DNA of 64,000 bases from contig NZ_JAAOTJ010000021.1 of the NCBI RefSeq assembly GCF_011297335.1, positions 62,001 to 126,000 on the forward strand, given 5' to 3'. Below the pieces are notes generated by a model. It saw only the letters and a program-made list of their open reading frames with translations. It had not been told where the DNA came from and did not search any database. Both the position numbers and the translations under genes were made by a program. This document shows positions 33,462-41,185 of the stretch, piece by piece; within the stretch, counting starts at the first letter, position 1, and each line of letters starts with the position of its first letter. The stretch comes from Catellatospora methionotrophica (lineage in GTDB: Bacteria > Actinomycetota > Actinomycetes > Mycobacteriales > Micromonosporaceae).

Positions 33462-35027
33462 ATGAGCACCACCTCCCCGACCATGTCCCCACCCGAACGC
33501 ATGAGCCACCGCGAGATCCTGGAGTCCCTGAGCGGGCTGCTGCTCGTGCTGTTCGTCGCCATGATCAGCTCGACCATCGTGTCGACCGCCCTGCCGCGGA
33601 TCGTCGGCGAGCTCAACGGCACCCAGACGCAGTACACCTGGGTCGTCACGTCCACGCTGCTCGCCGCGACCGCGACCACCCCGGTCTGGGGCCGCCTGGC
33701 CGACATGTTCAGCAAGAAGCTGCTCGTCCAGATCGCCATCGGCATCTTCGTGCTCGGCTCGCTGATCAGCGGATTCGCCCAGGACACCCCGCAGATCATC
33801 GCCGCGCGCGCGTTCCAGGGCATCGGCGTCGGCGGCCTGCAGGCCCTCGTCCAGATCGTGATCGCCGCGATGATCCCGCCCCGCGAGCGCGGCCGCTACA
33901 ACGGCTACCTCGGCGGCGTCATGGCCGTGGCGACCCTGGCCGGGCCGCTGCTCGGCGGGCTGATCGTCGACACCTCGTGGCTGGGCTGGCGCTGGTGCTT
34001 CTTCATCGGCGTACCCATCGCGCTCATCGCGTTCGTCCTGCTGCAGTTCACCCTGCACCTGCCGGCGGGCGCCCGGTCCAAGGGCAAGGTGGACTACCTC
34101 GGGGCCGGGCTGATCGCCGTCGGCGTGAGCACCCTGCTGATCTGGGTCTCCTTCGTCGGCAACGCGTTCGCCTGGCTGTCCTGGCAGACCACCGCCATGG
34201 TGCTGTCAGCGCTGGTCGTGCTCGCCCTGGCCGTACAGGTCGAACGCCGCGCCGAGCGCCCCGTCGTGCCGCTGGACGTGATCCGGCAACGGGTGCCCGC
34301 CCTGGCCATCCTCGCCAGCCTCGCCGTGGGCATGGCCATGTTCGGCGGCGCGGTCTTCCTCGGCCAGTACTTCCAGGTCGGCCGCGGCTACACGCCCACC
34401 GAGGCAGGCCTGCTCACCATGCCGATGATGCTCGGCGTGCTGATCTCCTCCACCGTCACCGGCCGCATGGTCACCACCTCCGGCAAGGTCAAGCCGTACA
34501 TCGTCACCGGCGCGATCGTGCTGGTCGCAGGCTTCGCCGGGCTGTCGTTCATCGACCACGACACCCCGCTGGCCTTCATCGCCGCAGGGATGCTGCTCGC
34601 CGGGGCGGGCGTCGGCATGACCATGCAGAACCTCGTGCTCGCCGTACAGAACACGGCCGCGCTCGCCGACCTCGGCGCGGCCACCGGCGCGGTCACCTTC
34701 TTCCGCTCGCTCGGCGGCACCATCGGCGTCTCCGTGCTCGGCGCGATCCTCGCCGAACGCGTCAAGACGACCATCCTCGACCACCTCACGGCAGCGGGCC
34801 TGCCCGCCGGGGCGGGCGGCGGCTCGCTCAACCTCAAGGCCCTGCCACCCGCCGCCCAGGCGATCGTGCGCGAGGCGTACGGCGACGCCACCGGCCACAT
34901 CTTTCTGGTGTCCGCCATCATCGGCGTAGTCGGTGTCATCGCCGCCCTGGCTCTGCCGAGGATCACGCTGCGGTCCAGCGTCGACCTGCCCGCCACCGAG
35001 CCCGAGCCCGCGCTGGCCAAGGTCTGA
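33462..35027 (+). CDS. DHA2-family MFS drug exporter (14 helices)
   Basis: 521 residues with about 14 hydrophobic segments. Motif A is WGRLADMFSKK and motif C-like glycine-rich text GPLLGGLI is in helix 5, both typical of proton-coupled multidrug exporters. The short N-terminus carries MSHREILESLSGLLLVLF. No clear ribosome site, so the mRNA may be leaderless or weakly translated. A Usp gene starts 12 bp downstream and is probably in the same transcript. Substrate unknown. Confidence 0.92.
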   Translation: MSTTSPTMSPPERMSHREILESLSGLLLVLFVAMISSTIVSTALPRIVGELNGTQTQYTWVVTSTLLAATATTPVWGRLADMFSKKLLVQIAIGIFVLGSLISGFAQDTPQIIAARAFQGIGVGGLQALVQIVIAAMIPPRERGRYNGYLGGVMAVATLAGPLLGGLIVDTSWLGWRWCFFIGVPIALIAFVLLQFTLHLPAGARSKGKVDYLGAGLIAVGVSTLLIWVSFVGNAFAWLSWQTTAMVLSALVVLALAVQVERRAERPVVPLDVIRQRVPALAILASLAVGMAMFGGAVFLGQYFQVGRGYTPTEAGLLTMPMMLGVLISSTVTGRMVTTSGKVKPYIVTGAIVLVAGFAGLSFIDHDTPLAFIAAGMLLAGAGVGMTMQNLVLAVQNTAALADLGAATGAVTFFRSLGGTIGVSVLGAILAERVKTTILDHLTAAGLPAGAGGGSLNLKALPPAAQAIVREAYGDATGHIFLVSAIIGVVGVIAALALPRITLRSSVDLPATEPEPALAKV

Positions 35028-35039
35028 CCAGCACCGCCC

Positions 35040-35540
35040 ATGGACACCCCCGACGGGGCGCGCGCCGCCGAGCACTACGGCCCGGCGGCGCTGCGCCACC
35101 ACTTCGAACGCGGCACCGACGGCCCGCGCGTCATCATGGTCGGCGTCGACGGCAGCCGCACCGCCGACCACGCCGCCGCGTACGCCGCGGGCCTCGCCCG
35201 CCGCCAGCGCTGCCGCCTCGTGGTGGTCTTCGTCGGCGAACCCGTCGGCCTCGTCTCGGCCGTCTACGCCGAGGCGGCGACCGCGGTCGTGGAGACCCGC
35301 GGGGAGCTGGCCGACGAGCTGCGCCGCGAGGTGCGGCTCCTCGCCGAGGAGGCGGGCGTGCCGACCACGTTCCTGGTCTGCGCCGGTGACCCGTGTACCG
35401 AGCTGCGGGCGACCGCCGACCAGGTGAAAGCGGACCTGCTGGTGATCGGGGCGTCCCGGCAGAGCGGGCGCTGGTTCGTCGGCTCGGTCGCCACCCAGCT
35501 TGTCCGGCTGGGGCGCTGGCCGGTGGTGGTCGTGCCGTGA
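35040..35540 (+). CDS. universal stress protein, single domain
   Basis: 166 residues. A leader of about 30 residues precedes the Usp domain (VIMVGVDGSRTADHA). The C-terminal nucleotide loop GASRQSGRWFVGSVATQLVR keeps the GxxG...GS pattern, suggesting ATP binding. It follows the exporter by 12 bp. Confidence 0.85.
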   Translation: MDTPDGARAAEHYGPAALRHHFERGTDGPRVIMVGVDGSRTADHAAAYAAGLARRQRCRLVVVFVGEPVGLVSAVYAEAATAVVETRGELADELRREVRLLAEEAGVPTTFLVCAGDPCTELRATADQVKADLLVIGASRQSGRWFVGSVATQLVRLGRWPVVVVP

Positions 35541-35906
35541 AGCCGGGGGCGCGAGGGAGGTGCCGGACGTGCCCTGCGGTGCGCTGACGGCCGGACTGCT
35601 CGCGGTGCTGTCGTCCCTGCTGTGCCGGTGCCGCCAGCGGTGCCGACGCCGGTCCGGGCCAGTGCCGCCGCTGGATCCAGCCCGTCAGGATCTCTGCGTG
35701 CCACGACGCTCCGGACGTTGGGCCCGCCACCGTGGGCCGTCGACGGCCCGGCGCCCACGCAACCGCAACGCCGCCGAGGTGCGGTGAGGACCCGTTACCC
35801 GGTGGCGGCGCTGCTGCGGGGTCGGGCACACTCTCGCAGATGAACATCCTGCCTGGCCTGCCGTGGTGGGATGTCGTCGTGCCTGTGCCCGGCCCGGAGT
35901 GCTGAG
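35541..35906. other. 366-bp stretch without a convincing gene
   Basis: Short open frames exist on both strands but are Arg/Ala-rich, lack ribosome sites and show no recognisable domain. No repeats or clear hairpins were noticed. Confidence 0.5.
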
Positions 35907-36374
35907 ATGGCGCTAGAGCTGGCGGTGCTGATCGGGCTGCAGGCGTCGGGCAAGAGCACGTTCTGCCGGACGGTGCTGGCCGACGGCCGGGTCGTGGTCA
36001 GCAAGGACGACTTCCCCAACGCCCGCCATCGGCAGCGTCGGCAGATGCGGCTGATCGACGAGGCACTCGCGGCCGGGCACAGCGTGGTGGTCGACAACAC
36101 CAACCCGTCTCCGGCACAGTGGCAGCCGCTCATCGCAGCAGCGCGCGAGCACAGCGCGGTAGTGAGCGGATATTGGTTCCCGCCCGACCCGGCGGGGTCG
36201 GCGGCCCGCAACGCCGCCCGCGACGAGCGCACCCGCGTGCCGGACGCCGGGCTGCGCGCTGTGCAGCGCGAACTACGTCGGCCGCGGCTGGAGGACGGGT
36301 TCGACCGGCTGTACACGGTCTGTTTCGACGGGGCGGGCGGATTCCGCGCCGAGGTGCTGGCAGAGGAGCGGTGA
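35907..36374 (+). CDS. polynucleotide kinase-like P-loop ATPase
   Basis: 155 residues, about the size of one T4 Pnk-type kinase domain. The P-loop GLQASGKST is at residues 7-15. VVVSKDDFPN and VVVDNTNPSPAQW match the kinase substrate/DxN region, and the C-terminal RNAARDERTRVPDAGLRAV followed by EDGFDRLY matches the lid-arginine and EGFD segments of this clade. It probably phosphorylates a 5'-hydroxyl of a nucleic acid, or a small nucleoside. Its stop overlaps the GTG of the Thg1 gene by 4 nt, so the two are coupled and may act together on RNA ends. Confidence 0.85.
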   Translation: MALELAVLIGLQASGKSTFCRTVLADGRVVVSKDDFPNARHRQRRQMRLIDEALAAGHSVVVDNTNPSPAQWQPLIAAAREHSAVVSGYWFPPDPAGSAARNAARDERTRVPDAGLRAVQRELRRPRLEDGFDRLYTVCFDGAGGFRAEVLAEER

Positions 36375-37126
36375 CGGTGGACGCGGACGAGTTCGAGGCG
36401 GCGCAGCGGGCGCGGGAGTACTTCCACGGGCTGACCCTGCTGCCCGGTGCCTGGACGGTGCTGCGGCTCGACGGGCGCGGCTTCTCGAGTTTCACCGAGC
36501 AGCACTTCGACAAGCCTTTCGACGAGCGCTTCAGCGGGCACATGGTCGATACCGCGACAGCACTGCTCACCGAGCTCGGGGCACGGTACGCGTACACCGA
36601 GAGCGACGAGATCTCGCTGCTGTTGCCGCCCGGCTTCGACCTGTTCGGGCGCGGCGTCGAGAAACTGGTCTCGATCTCGGCGGGTATCGCCAGCGCGACG
36701 TTCACGCACGCCGCAGGCATGCCGGCGCACTTCGACTCGCGGATCTGGCTGGGTGTGTCCGTCGACGACGTGGCCGACTACTTCTCCTGGCGGCAGGCCG
36801 ACGCGGCCCGGTGCGCGCTCAACGGCTGGTGCTACTGGACGCTGCGCAAAGCAGGACAGAGCCGGTCGCGGGCCACGCGTGCCCTGAACGGTGCGACGAC
36901 CTCGGACAAGAACGAACTGCTTTACCAGCACGGGATCAACTTCAGCGAGCTGCCCGCGTGGCAGCGGCGCGGCATCGGGCTGTGGTGGGAGACCTACGAG
37001 CGGCCTGGCCACGACCCGGTGCGCGGCGTCGACGTCACCGCGACCCGCCGCCGCATCCGCGTCGACCGCGAGCTGCCCATGAAGGACGCGTACCGGGCAC
37101 TAGTCGAGCTCCTGGCCGTCGGCTGA
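36371..37126 (+). CDS. Thg1-like 3'-5' polymerase (tRNA-His guanylyltransferase family)
   Basis: 251 residues, typical of the family. Metal-binding carboxylates lie in LRLDGRGFSSFT (about 36-47) and TESDEISLLL (about 77-86); KNELLYQHGINF is another conserved segment. Thg1-like proteins add nucleotides to the 5' end of RNA in the 3'-5' direction, repairing truncated tRNAs. Most bacteria encode G-1 in tRNA-His and do not need Thg1 for maturation, so an RNA-repair role is more likely here. GTG 36371 overlaps the kinase stop (GTGA) and follows GAGGAGCG; a GTG at 36377 is an alternative. Confidence 0.9.
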   Translation: MTVDADEFEAAQRAREYFHGLTLLPGAWTVLRLDGRGFSSFTEQHFDKPFDERFSGHMVDTATALLTELGARYAYTESDEISLLLPPGFDLFGRGVEKLVSISAGIASATFTHAAGMPAHFDSRIWLGVSVDDVADYFSWRQADAARCALNGWCYWTLRKAGQSRSRATRALNGATTSDKNELLYQHGINFSELPAWQRRGIGLWWETYERPGHDPVRGVDVTATRRRIRVDRELPMKDAYRALVELLAVG

Positions 37127-37132
37127 CCGGAG

Positions 37133-38137
37133 TCACCCCAGCGCCCGGATCGCCGGGATGATCGTTTCGCCGTACGCGGCCAGGGTGTGGTCCATGTCGT
37201 CGTGTTGGAGGTAGAGGGCGAACTGGTCGACGCCCAGCTCCTTGAGGCGGGTGAGTTTGTCGATGTGGGCCTGGGCGGGGCCGAGGACGCAGAACCGGTC
37301 CACGATGTCGTCGGTGACGAACGCGGTGTGCGCGTTGTCGGCGCGGCCGTGCTCGGCGTAGTCGTAGCCCTGGCGGCCCTTGATGTACTCGGCGAGCGCG
37401 TGCGGGACCGCGCCGTGGTCGCCGTAGCGGGCGACGATGTCGGCGATGTGGTTGCCGACCATGCCGCCGAACCAGCGCACCTGGTCACGCTGGTGGGCCA
37501 GGTCGTCGCCGACGTACGCGGGCGCGGCGACGCAGATCTTCACCGTCGACGGGTCGCGCCCGGCCTGCTCGGCGGCGCGGCGTACGTGCTTGATCATCCA
37601 CTCGGTGATGTCGAGGTCGGCGAGCTGCAGGATGAAGCCGTCGCCGACCTCGCCGGTCACCTTGATCGCCTTGGGGCCGTACGCGGCGACCCACACCTCC
37701 AGTGCCGACTCCTTGACCCACGGCAGCTGCATCTCGATGCCCCGGTGGGTCGCCTCCCGCCCGTTGGCCAGGGCGCGGATGACGCCGACGGCCTCGCGCA
37801 GGTGCGCGATGTCGACGGGTGGCAGGCCGAGGGTGCGGCGGGCGGAGTCGCCGCGGCCGATGCCGCAGACGGTGCGGTTGCCGTACAGCTCGTTGAGGGT
37901 GGCGAAGGTGCTGGCGGTGACGGTGACGTCGCGGGTGCCGGGGTTGGTGACCATCGGGCCGACGATGACGCGTTCGGTGGCGGCGAGGATCGCGCTGTAG
38001 ATGACGTAGGGCTCCTGCCAGAGCAGGTGCGAGTCGAACGACCACACGTGGCTGAACCCGGCCGCCTCGGCCCGCTGCGACAGCTCGATCACTCGCCGCG
38101 CGGGCGGGTCCAGCTGGAAGACGACCCCGATGTCCAC
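37133..38137 (-). CDS. F420-type luciferase-like oxidoreductase (TIGR03842-like)
   Basis: 334-residue TIM-barrel oxidoreductase of the luciferase-like family. MDIGVVFQLDPPARRVIELS at the N-terminus, SHVWSFDSHLLWQEPY and GIGRGDSARRTLG fit the F420-dependent subgroup that travels with dihydropyrimidinase genes. Probable role: an F420H2-linked redox step or flavin-type oxygenation in pyrimidine or hydantoin breakdown; the reaction is unproven. GTG start. Transcribed after hydA, from which it is separated by 100 bp holding two copies of a short repeat. Confidence 0.87.
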   Translation of the reverse strand: MDIGVVFQLDPPARRVIELSQRAEAAGFSHVWSFDSHLLWQEPYVIYSAILAATERVIVGPMVTNPGTRDVTVTASTFATLNELYGNRTVCGIGRGDSARRTLGLPPVDIAHLREAVGVIRALANGREATHRGIEMQLPWVKESALEVWVAAYGPKAIKVTGEVGDGFILQLADLDITEWMIKHVRRAAEQAGRDPSTVKICVAAPAYVGDDLAHQRDQVRWFGGMVGNHIADIVARYGDHGAVPHALAEYIKGRQGYDYAEHGRADNAHTAFVTDDIVDRFCVLGPAQAHIDKLTRLKELGVDQFALYLQHDDMDHTLAAYGETIIPAIRALG

Positions 38138-38191
38138 TGTGCGCTTTCCTTTCGAGCTGACGTCATGCCTGGTTGTCGCTGGTGGAGGGTT

Positions 38192-38237
38192 GAAAGGTGC
38201 CCTTCCGACACGCGGAGCGATGGGAAGGTGCCCTTCC
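38192..38237. repeat. two copies of the GGAAGGTGCCCTTCC palindrome
   Basis: Copies at 38192-38206 (first base changed) and 38223-38237 (exact). The second is part of a 23-nt stretch identical to one at about 41069-41091. They lie between the hydA stop and the LLM start. Each is a short hairpin-forming palindrome. Confidence 0.75.
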
Positions 38238-39644
38238 TTATTGCAGATAGGTGGAGAGGCCTCGGGGGAGGTAGCGGCCGTGGCCCTTGTGGCCGTGGAA
38301 CTCGTTGTTCGCGACGAGGACGGTGCCCCGGGAGATGACGGTGTCGACCTTGCCCGCGATCTCGTAGCCCTCGTAGGCGGAGTGGTCCATGTTCATGTGG
38401 TGGGTCTCGACGCTGATGCGGGTGCGGCCGTTCGGGTCGTAGACGACGATGTCGGCGTCGGAGCCGGGGGCTAGTACGCCCTTGCGGGGGTAGAGGCCGA
38501 ACATGCGCGCCGGGGTCGTCGCGATCGTTTCGACCCAGCGTTCCAGGGACAGTTTGCCGTCGACGACGCCCTGGTAGAGCAGGTCGACGCGGTGTTCGAC
38601 GCCGCCGATGCCGTTGGGGATCTTCGAGAAGTCGCCGAGGCCGAGTTCCTTCTGGTCTTTGAAGCAGAAGGGGCAGTGGTCGGTGGAGACGATGGCGAGG
38701 TCGTTGGTGCGCAGGCCTTGCCACAGGTCGCGTTGGTGGGGTTCGTGCTTGGAGCGCAGGGGGGTGGAGCAGACCCATTTGGCGCCTTCGAAGCCTGGTG
38801 CGCCGAGTTGGTCTTCGAGGGTGAGGTAGAGGTACTGGGGGCAGGTTTCGGCGAAGACGTTGCGGCCGGTGTCGCGGGCTGCGGCGACGGCTTGCAGGGC
38901 CTGGGAGGCGGACAGGTGCACGATGTAGAGGGGGGTGTCTCCGGCGACGTGGGCTAGGGAGATGGCGCGGCGGGTGGCTTCGGCTTCGAGTTCGGCCGGG
39001 CGGGTGAGGCCGTGGTTGACGGGGGCGGTCTCGCCGCGGGCGAGGGCTTGGCCGATGAGGACGTCGATGGCGATGCCGTTCTCGGCGTGCATCATGATCA
39101 TTGAGCCGTTGTCGCGGGCTTTCTGCATGGCGCGCAGGATCTGGCCGTCGTCGCTGTAGAACACGCCGGGGTATGCCATGAACAGTTTGAAGCTGCTGAT
39201 GCCCTCGGTGTCGACGAGGGTGTCCATGGCTTTGAGCGATTCGTCGTCGACCCCACCGATGATCATGTGGAAGCCGTAGTCGACATGACAGTTGCCGTCG
39301 GCTTTGGCGTGCCAGGCGGCCAGGCCGTCCGGGACGCGTTCGCCGGTGCGCTGCACGGCGAAGTCGACGATCGTGGTGGTGCCGCCGAACGCGGCCGCAC
39401 GGGTGCCGGTCTCGAAGGTGTCAGACGCGGCGGTGCCGCCGAACGGCAGCTCCATGTGGGTGTGTACGTCGACCGCGCCGGGGATGACGTACTTGCCACT
39501 CGCGTCGATCACCTGTGCGCCCTCGACCGGCGGGGTGCTGTCCGGGGAGAACAGCCCGGCGATCTTCTCGCCCTCGACCAGCACGTCGGCGGGGTGTACG
39601 CCGGTCGCGGTGACCACCGTCCCGCCTTTGATCAGCAGATACAC
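38238..39644 (-). CDS. hydA: dihydropyrimidinase/D-hydantoinase
   Basis: 468-residue amidohydrolase. Metal ligands are visible: HTHME (first two His), the carbamylated Lys in SFKLFMAYPG, MMHAENG, YIVHLSAS and STDHCPF. It opens the ring of dihydrouracil, dihydrothymine or hydantoins to N-carbamyl amino acids. GTG start lies 11 bp after the nitrilase stop, so they are co-transcribed, and the nitrilase would process its product. The middle and 3' part (about 38,550-39,220) use GAA, CAA, AAA and even CTA codons, unlike the 5' part and neighbouring genes, hinting at a recombined segment. Confidence 0.94.
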   Translation of the reverse strand: MYLLIKGGTVVTATGVHPADVLVEGEKIAGLFSPDSTPPVEGAQVIDASGKYVIPGAVDVHTHMELPFGGTAASDTFETGTRAAAFGGTTTIVDFAVQRTGERVPDGLAAWHAKADGNCHVDYGFHMIIGGVDDESLKAMDTLVDTEGISSFKLFMAYPGVFYSDDGQILRAMQKARDNGSMIMMHAENGIAIDVLIGQALARGETAPVNHGLTRPAELEAEATRRAISLAHVAGDTPLYIVHLSASQALQAVAAARDTGRNVFAETCPQYLYLTLEDQLGAPGFEGAKWVCSTPLRSKHEPHQRDLWQGLRTNDLAIVSTDHCPFCFKDQKELGLGDFSKIPNGIGGVEHRVDLLYQGVVDGKLSLERWVETIATTPARMFGLYPRKGVLAPGSDADIVVYDPNGRTRISVETHHMNMDHSAYEGYEIAGKVDTVISRGTVLVANNEFHGHKGHGRYLPRGLSTYLQ

Positions 39645-39655
39645 GCCGTGTCCCC

Positions 39656-40495
39656 TCAGGCCTGGGTCAGCGGGCCGTAGGCGTCCGGGCGGCGGTCACG
39701 GTAGAACTGCCACCGGTCGCGCACCGTCTCCAGCAGCCCCAGGTCCAGATCACGCACCACCAGTTCGGGCTGGTGGGCGTCGGCCGTCTCGCCGACGAAC
39801 CTGCCCTCGGGGTCGACGAAGTACGAGGTGCCGTAGAAGTCGTCGTCGCCCAGGTCCTCGATCCCGACCCGGTTGATCGCCCCGATGAAGTACTCGTTCG
39901 CCACCGCCGACGCGGGCTGTTCCAGCTGCCACAGGTACGACGACAGGCCCCGGCTGGTCGCCGACGGGTTGAACACCATCTGCGCGCCGTTGAGCCCGAG
40001 TGCCCGCCAGCCTTCGGGGAAGTGCCGGTCGTAGCAGATGTACACCCCGACCCTGCCCACCGCCGTGTCGAACACGGGGTAGCCGAGGTTGCCGGGGCGG
40101 AAGTAGAACTTCTCCCAGAAGCCCTTGAGCTGCGGGATGTGGGTCTTGCGGTACTTGCCGAGATAGGAGCCGTCGGCGTCGACGACCGCCGCGGTGTTGT
40201 ACAGCACCCCGGGCTGCTCCTGCTCGTACATCGGCAGGACCATCACCATCCCCAGCTCACGGGCCAGGGCCTGGAACCGCTCGGTCGTCGGGCCGGGGAT
40301 CGACTCGGCGTAGGAGTAGAACTGCGCGTCCTGGACCTGGCAGAAGTACGGGCCGTAGAACAGCTCCTGGAAACAGATCACCTTCGCGCCCTGCGCGGCA
40401 GCCTGGCGCGCGTACTCCTCATGCGCCTTGATCATGGATTCCTTGTCACCGGTCCAGGTCGTCTGGACCAGCGCGGCACGGATCACGCGCGACAT
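39656..40495 (-). CDS. nitrilase-superfamily beta-ureidopropionase
   Basis: 279 residues. The nitrilase Glu-Lys-Cys triad is present: Glu in CFQELFYGPY, Lys in KYRKTHIP and Cys in VYICYDRHFPEG. The RHFPEG after the Cys and the linkage to hydA fit N-carbamyl-beta-alanine amidohydrolase, which releases beta-alanine, CO2 and ammonia. ATG 40495 (MSRVIRAALVQ) is chosen since the family fold begins there, although the frame stays open upstream; an AGGAGG-like stretch (GCAGGAGGTGCC) precedes it. First gene of the pyrimidine unit. Confidence 0.92.
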   Translation of the reverse strand: MSRVIRAALVQTTWTGDKESMIKAHEEYARQAAAQGAKVICFQELFYGPYFCQVQDAQFYSYAESIPGPTTERFQALARELGMVMVLPMYEQEQPGVLYNTAAVVDADGSYLGKYRKTHIPQLKGFWEKFYFRPGNLGYPVFDTAVGRVGVYICYDRHFPEGWRALGLNGAQMVFNPSATSRGLSSYLWQLEQPASAVANEYFIGAINRVGIEDLGDDDFYGTSYFVDPEGRFVGETADAHQPELVVRDLDLGLLETVRDRWQFYRDRRPDAYGPLTQA

Positions 40496-40698
40496 GGGGC
40501 ACCTCCTGCGAGCCTGTTGAGCCGGTACTCCAGGTAACCAGGCGAAGTGCGCCGGTGTGTCCCGACGTGCCGGATAAGAAAGCATATTCTGCGCCAATAC
40601 CGCGAAGTATCGTGTGCGCGGCCGGGTCGCGGGATGAAAGCGCTGGTGGCGGGTAATGGGGCTGCGGGCGGCGGCTCGCGCCGGAAGAATGTCGCGCC

Positions 40699-40968
40699 AT
40701 GACTCGAGAAAGCTCATCGCTGCCCGAGTGGATGCGTAAGGACGCCGAGCCGGTGCGCACCACTCTGTACTGGCGCGTCTCCCAGTGGCTGGGCAGGCAG
40801 TGGTGGTGCGGCGGCGCCTGGCGGCTGGTGCGCGACCGGCCCAGAGTGTCGCGCCGCTTCCCGCGCACGTACGCCGTGGTCGCCTGGCTGCTCGCCGTGG
40901 CGATCGCCTTCTACCTCGGCTACAAAGTCATCGAGCTCTACAACCTGATCATCACCGGCGCGGTGTAG
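40699..40968 (+). CDS. small single-helix membrane protein, unknown
   Basis: 89 residues: a Trp/Arg-rich N-terminal half (RVSQWLGRQWWCGGAWRLV) and one transmembrane helix (YAVVAWLLAVAIAFYLGYKV) near the C-terminus. No family recognised. GGAAGAA occurs 15-20 nt upstream, a weak ribosome site. It is divergent from the nitrilase gene with 203 bp between starts. Confidence 0.6.
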   Translation: MTRESSSLPEWMRKDAEPVRTTLYWRVSQWLGRQWWCGGAWRLVRDRPRVSRRFPRTYAVVAWLLAVAIAFYLGYKVIELYNLIITGAV

Positions 40969-40996
40969 CCGGACCGCGCGGCCACGGCCCGGTGAT

Positions 40997-41057
40997 GATC
41001 GCCGTTTGCGGTCGATACCTGCGCTCGGACCGCACCTGGCGACCGCAAATAGCGATC
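40997..41057. repeat. intergenic inverted repeat, GATCGC...GCGATC family, copy 2
   Basis: 18-nt arms (40997-41014 and 41040-41057, two mismatches) around a 25-nt loop. Same outer GATCGCCGTTT as copy 1 at 23364 but different inner bases. Confidence 0.65.
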
Positions 41058-41074
41058 TTCGGACGCGGGCGATG

Positions 41075-41089
41075 GGAAGGTGCCCTTCC
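41075..41089. repeat. GGAAGGTGCCCTTCC palindrome, third copy
   Basis: Exact copy, within a 23-nt identity to the repeat beside hydA. It sits 17 nt after the inverted repeat and about 100 bp before the permease start. Confidence 0.75.
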
Positions 41090-41185
41090 TTCGGGTGGGC
41101 GGGGGTGCTCAGCGGAACGGTGTATTGCCATATGTCGCTGGATGGCTGGAGACTCGGGCATCGTCGAGCGCCAGAAGGGGCAGCC

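Noticed and set aside
35541-35906. Several short open frames on both strands between the Usp and kinase genes
   Set aside because: No ribosome sites, no hydrophobic pattern or domain, and biased Arg/Ala content.
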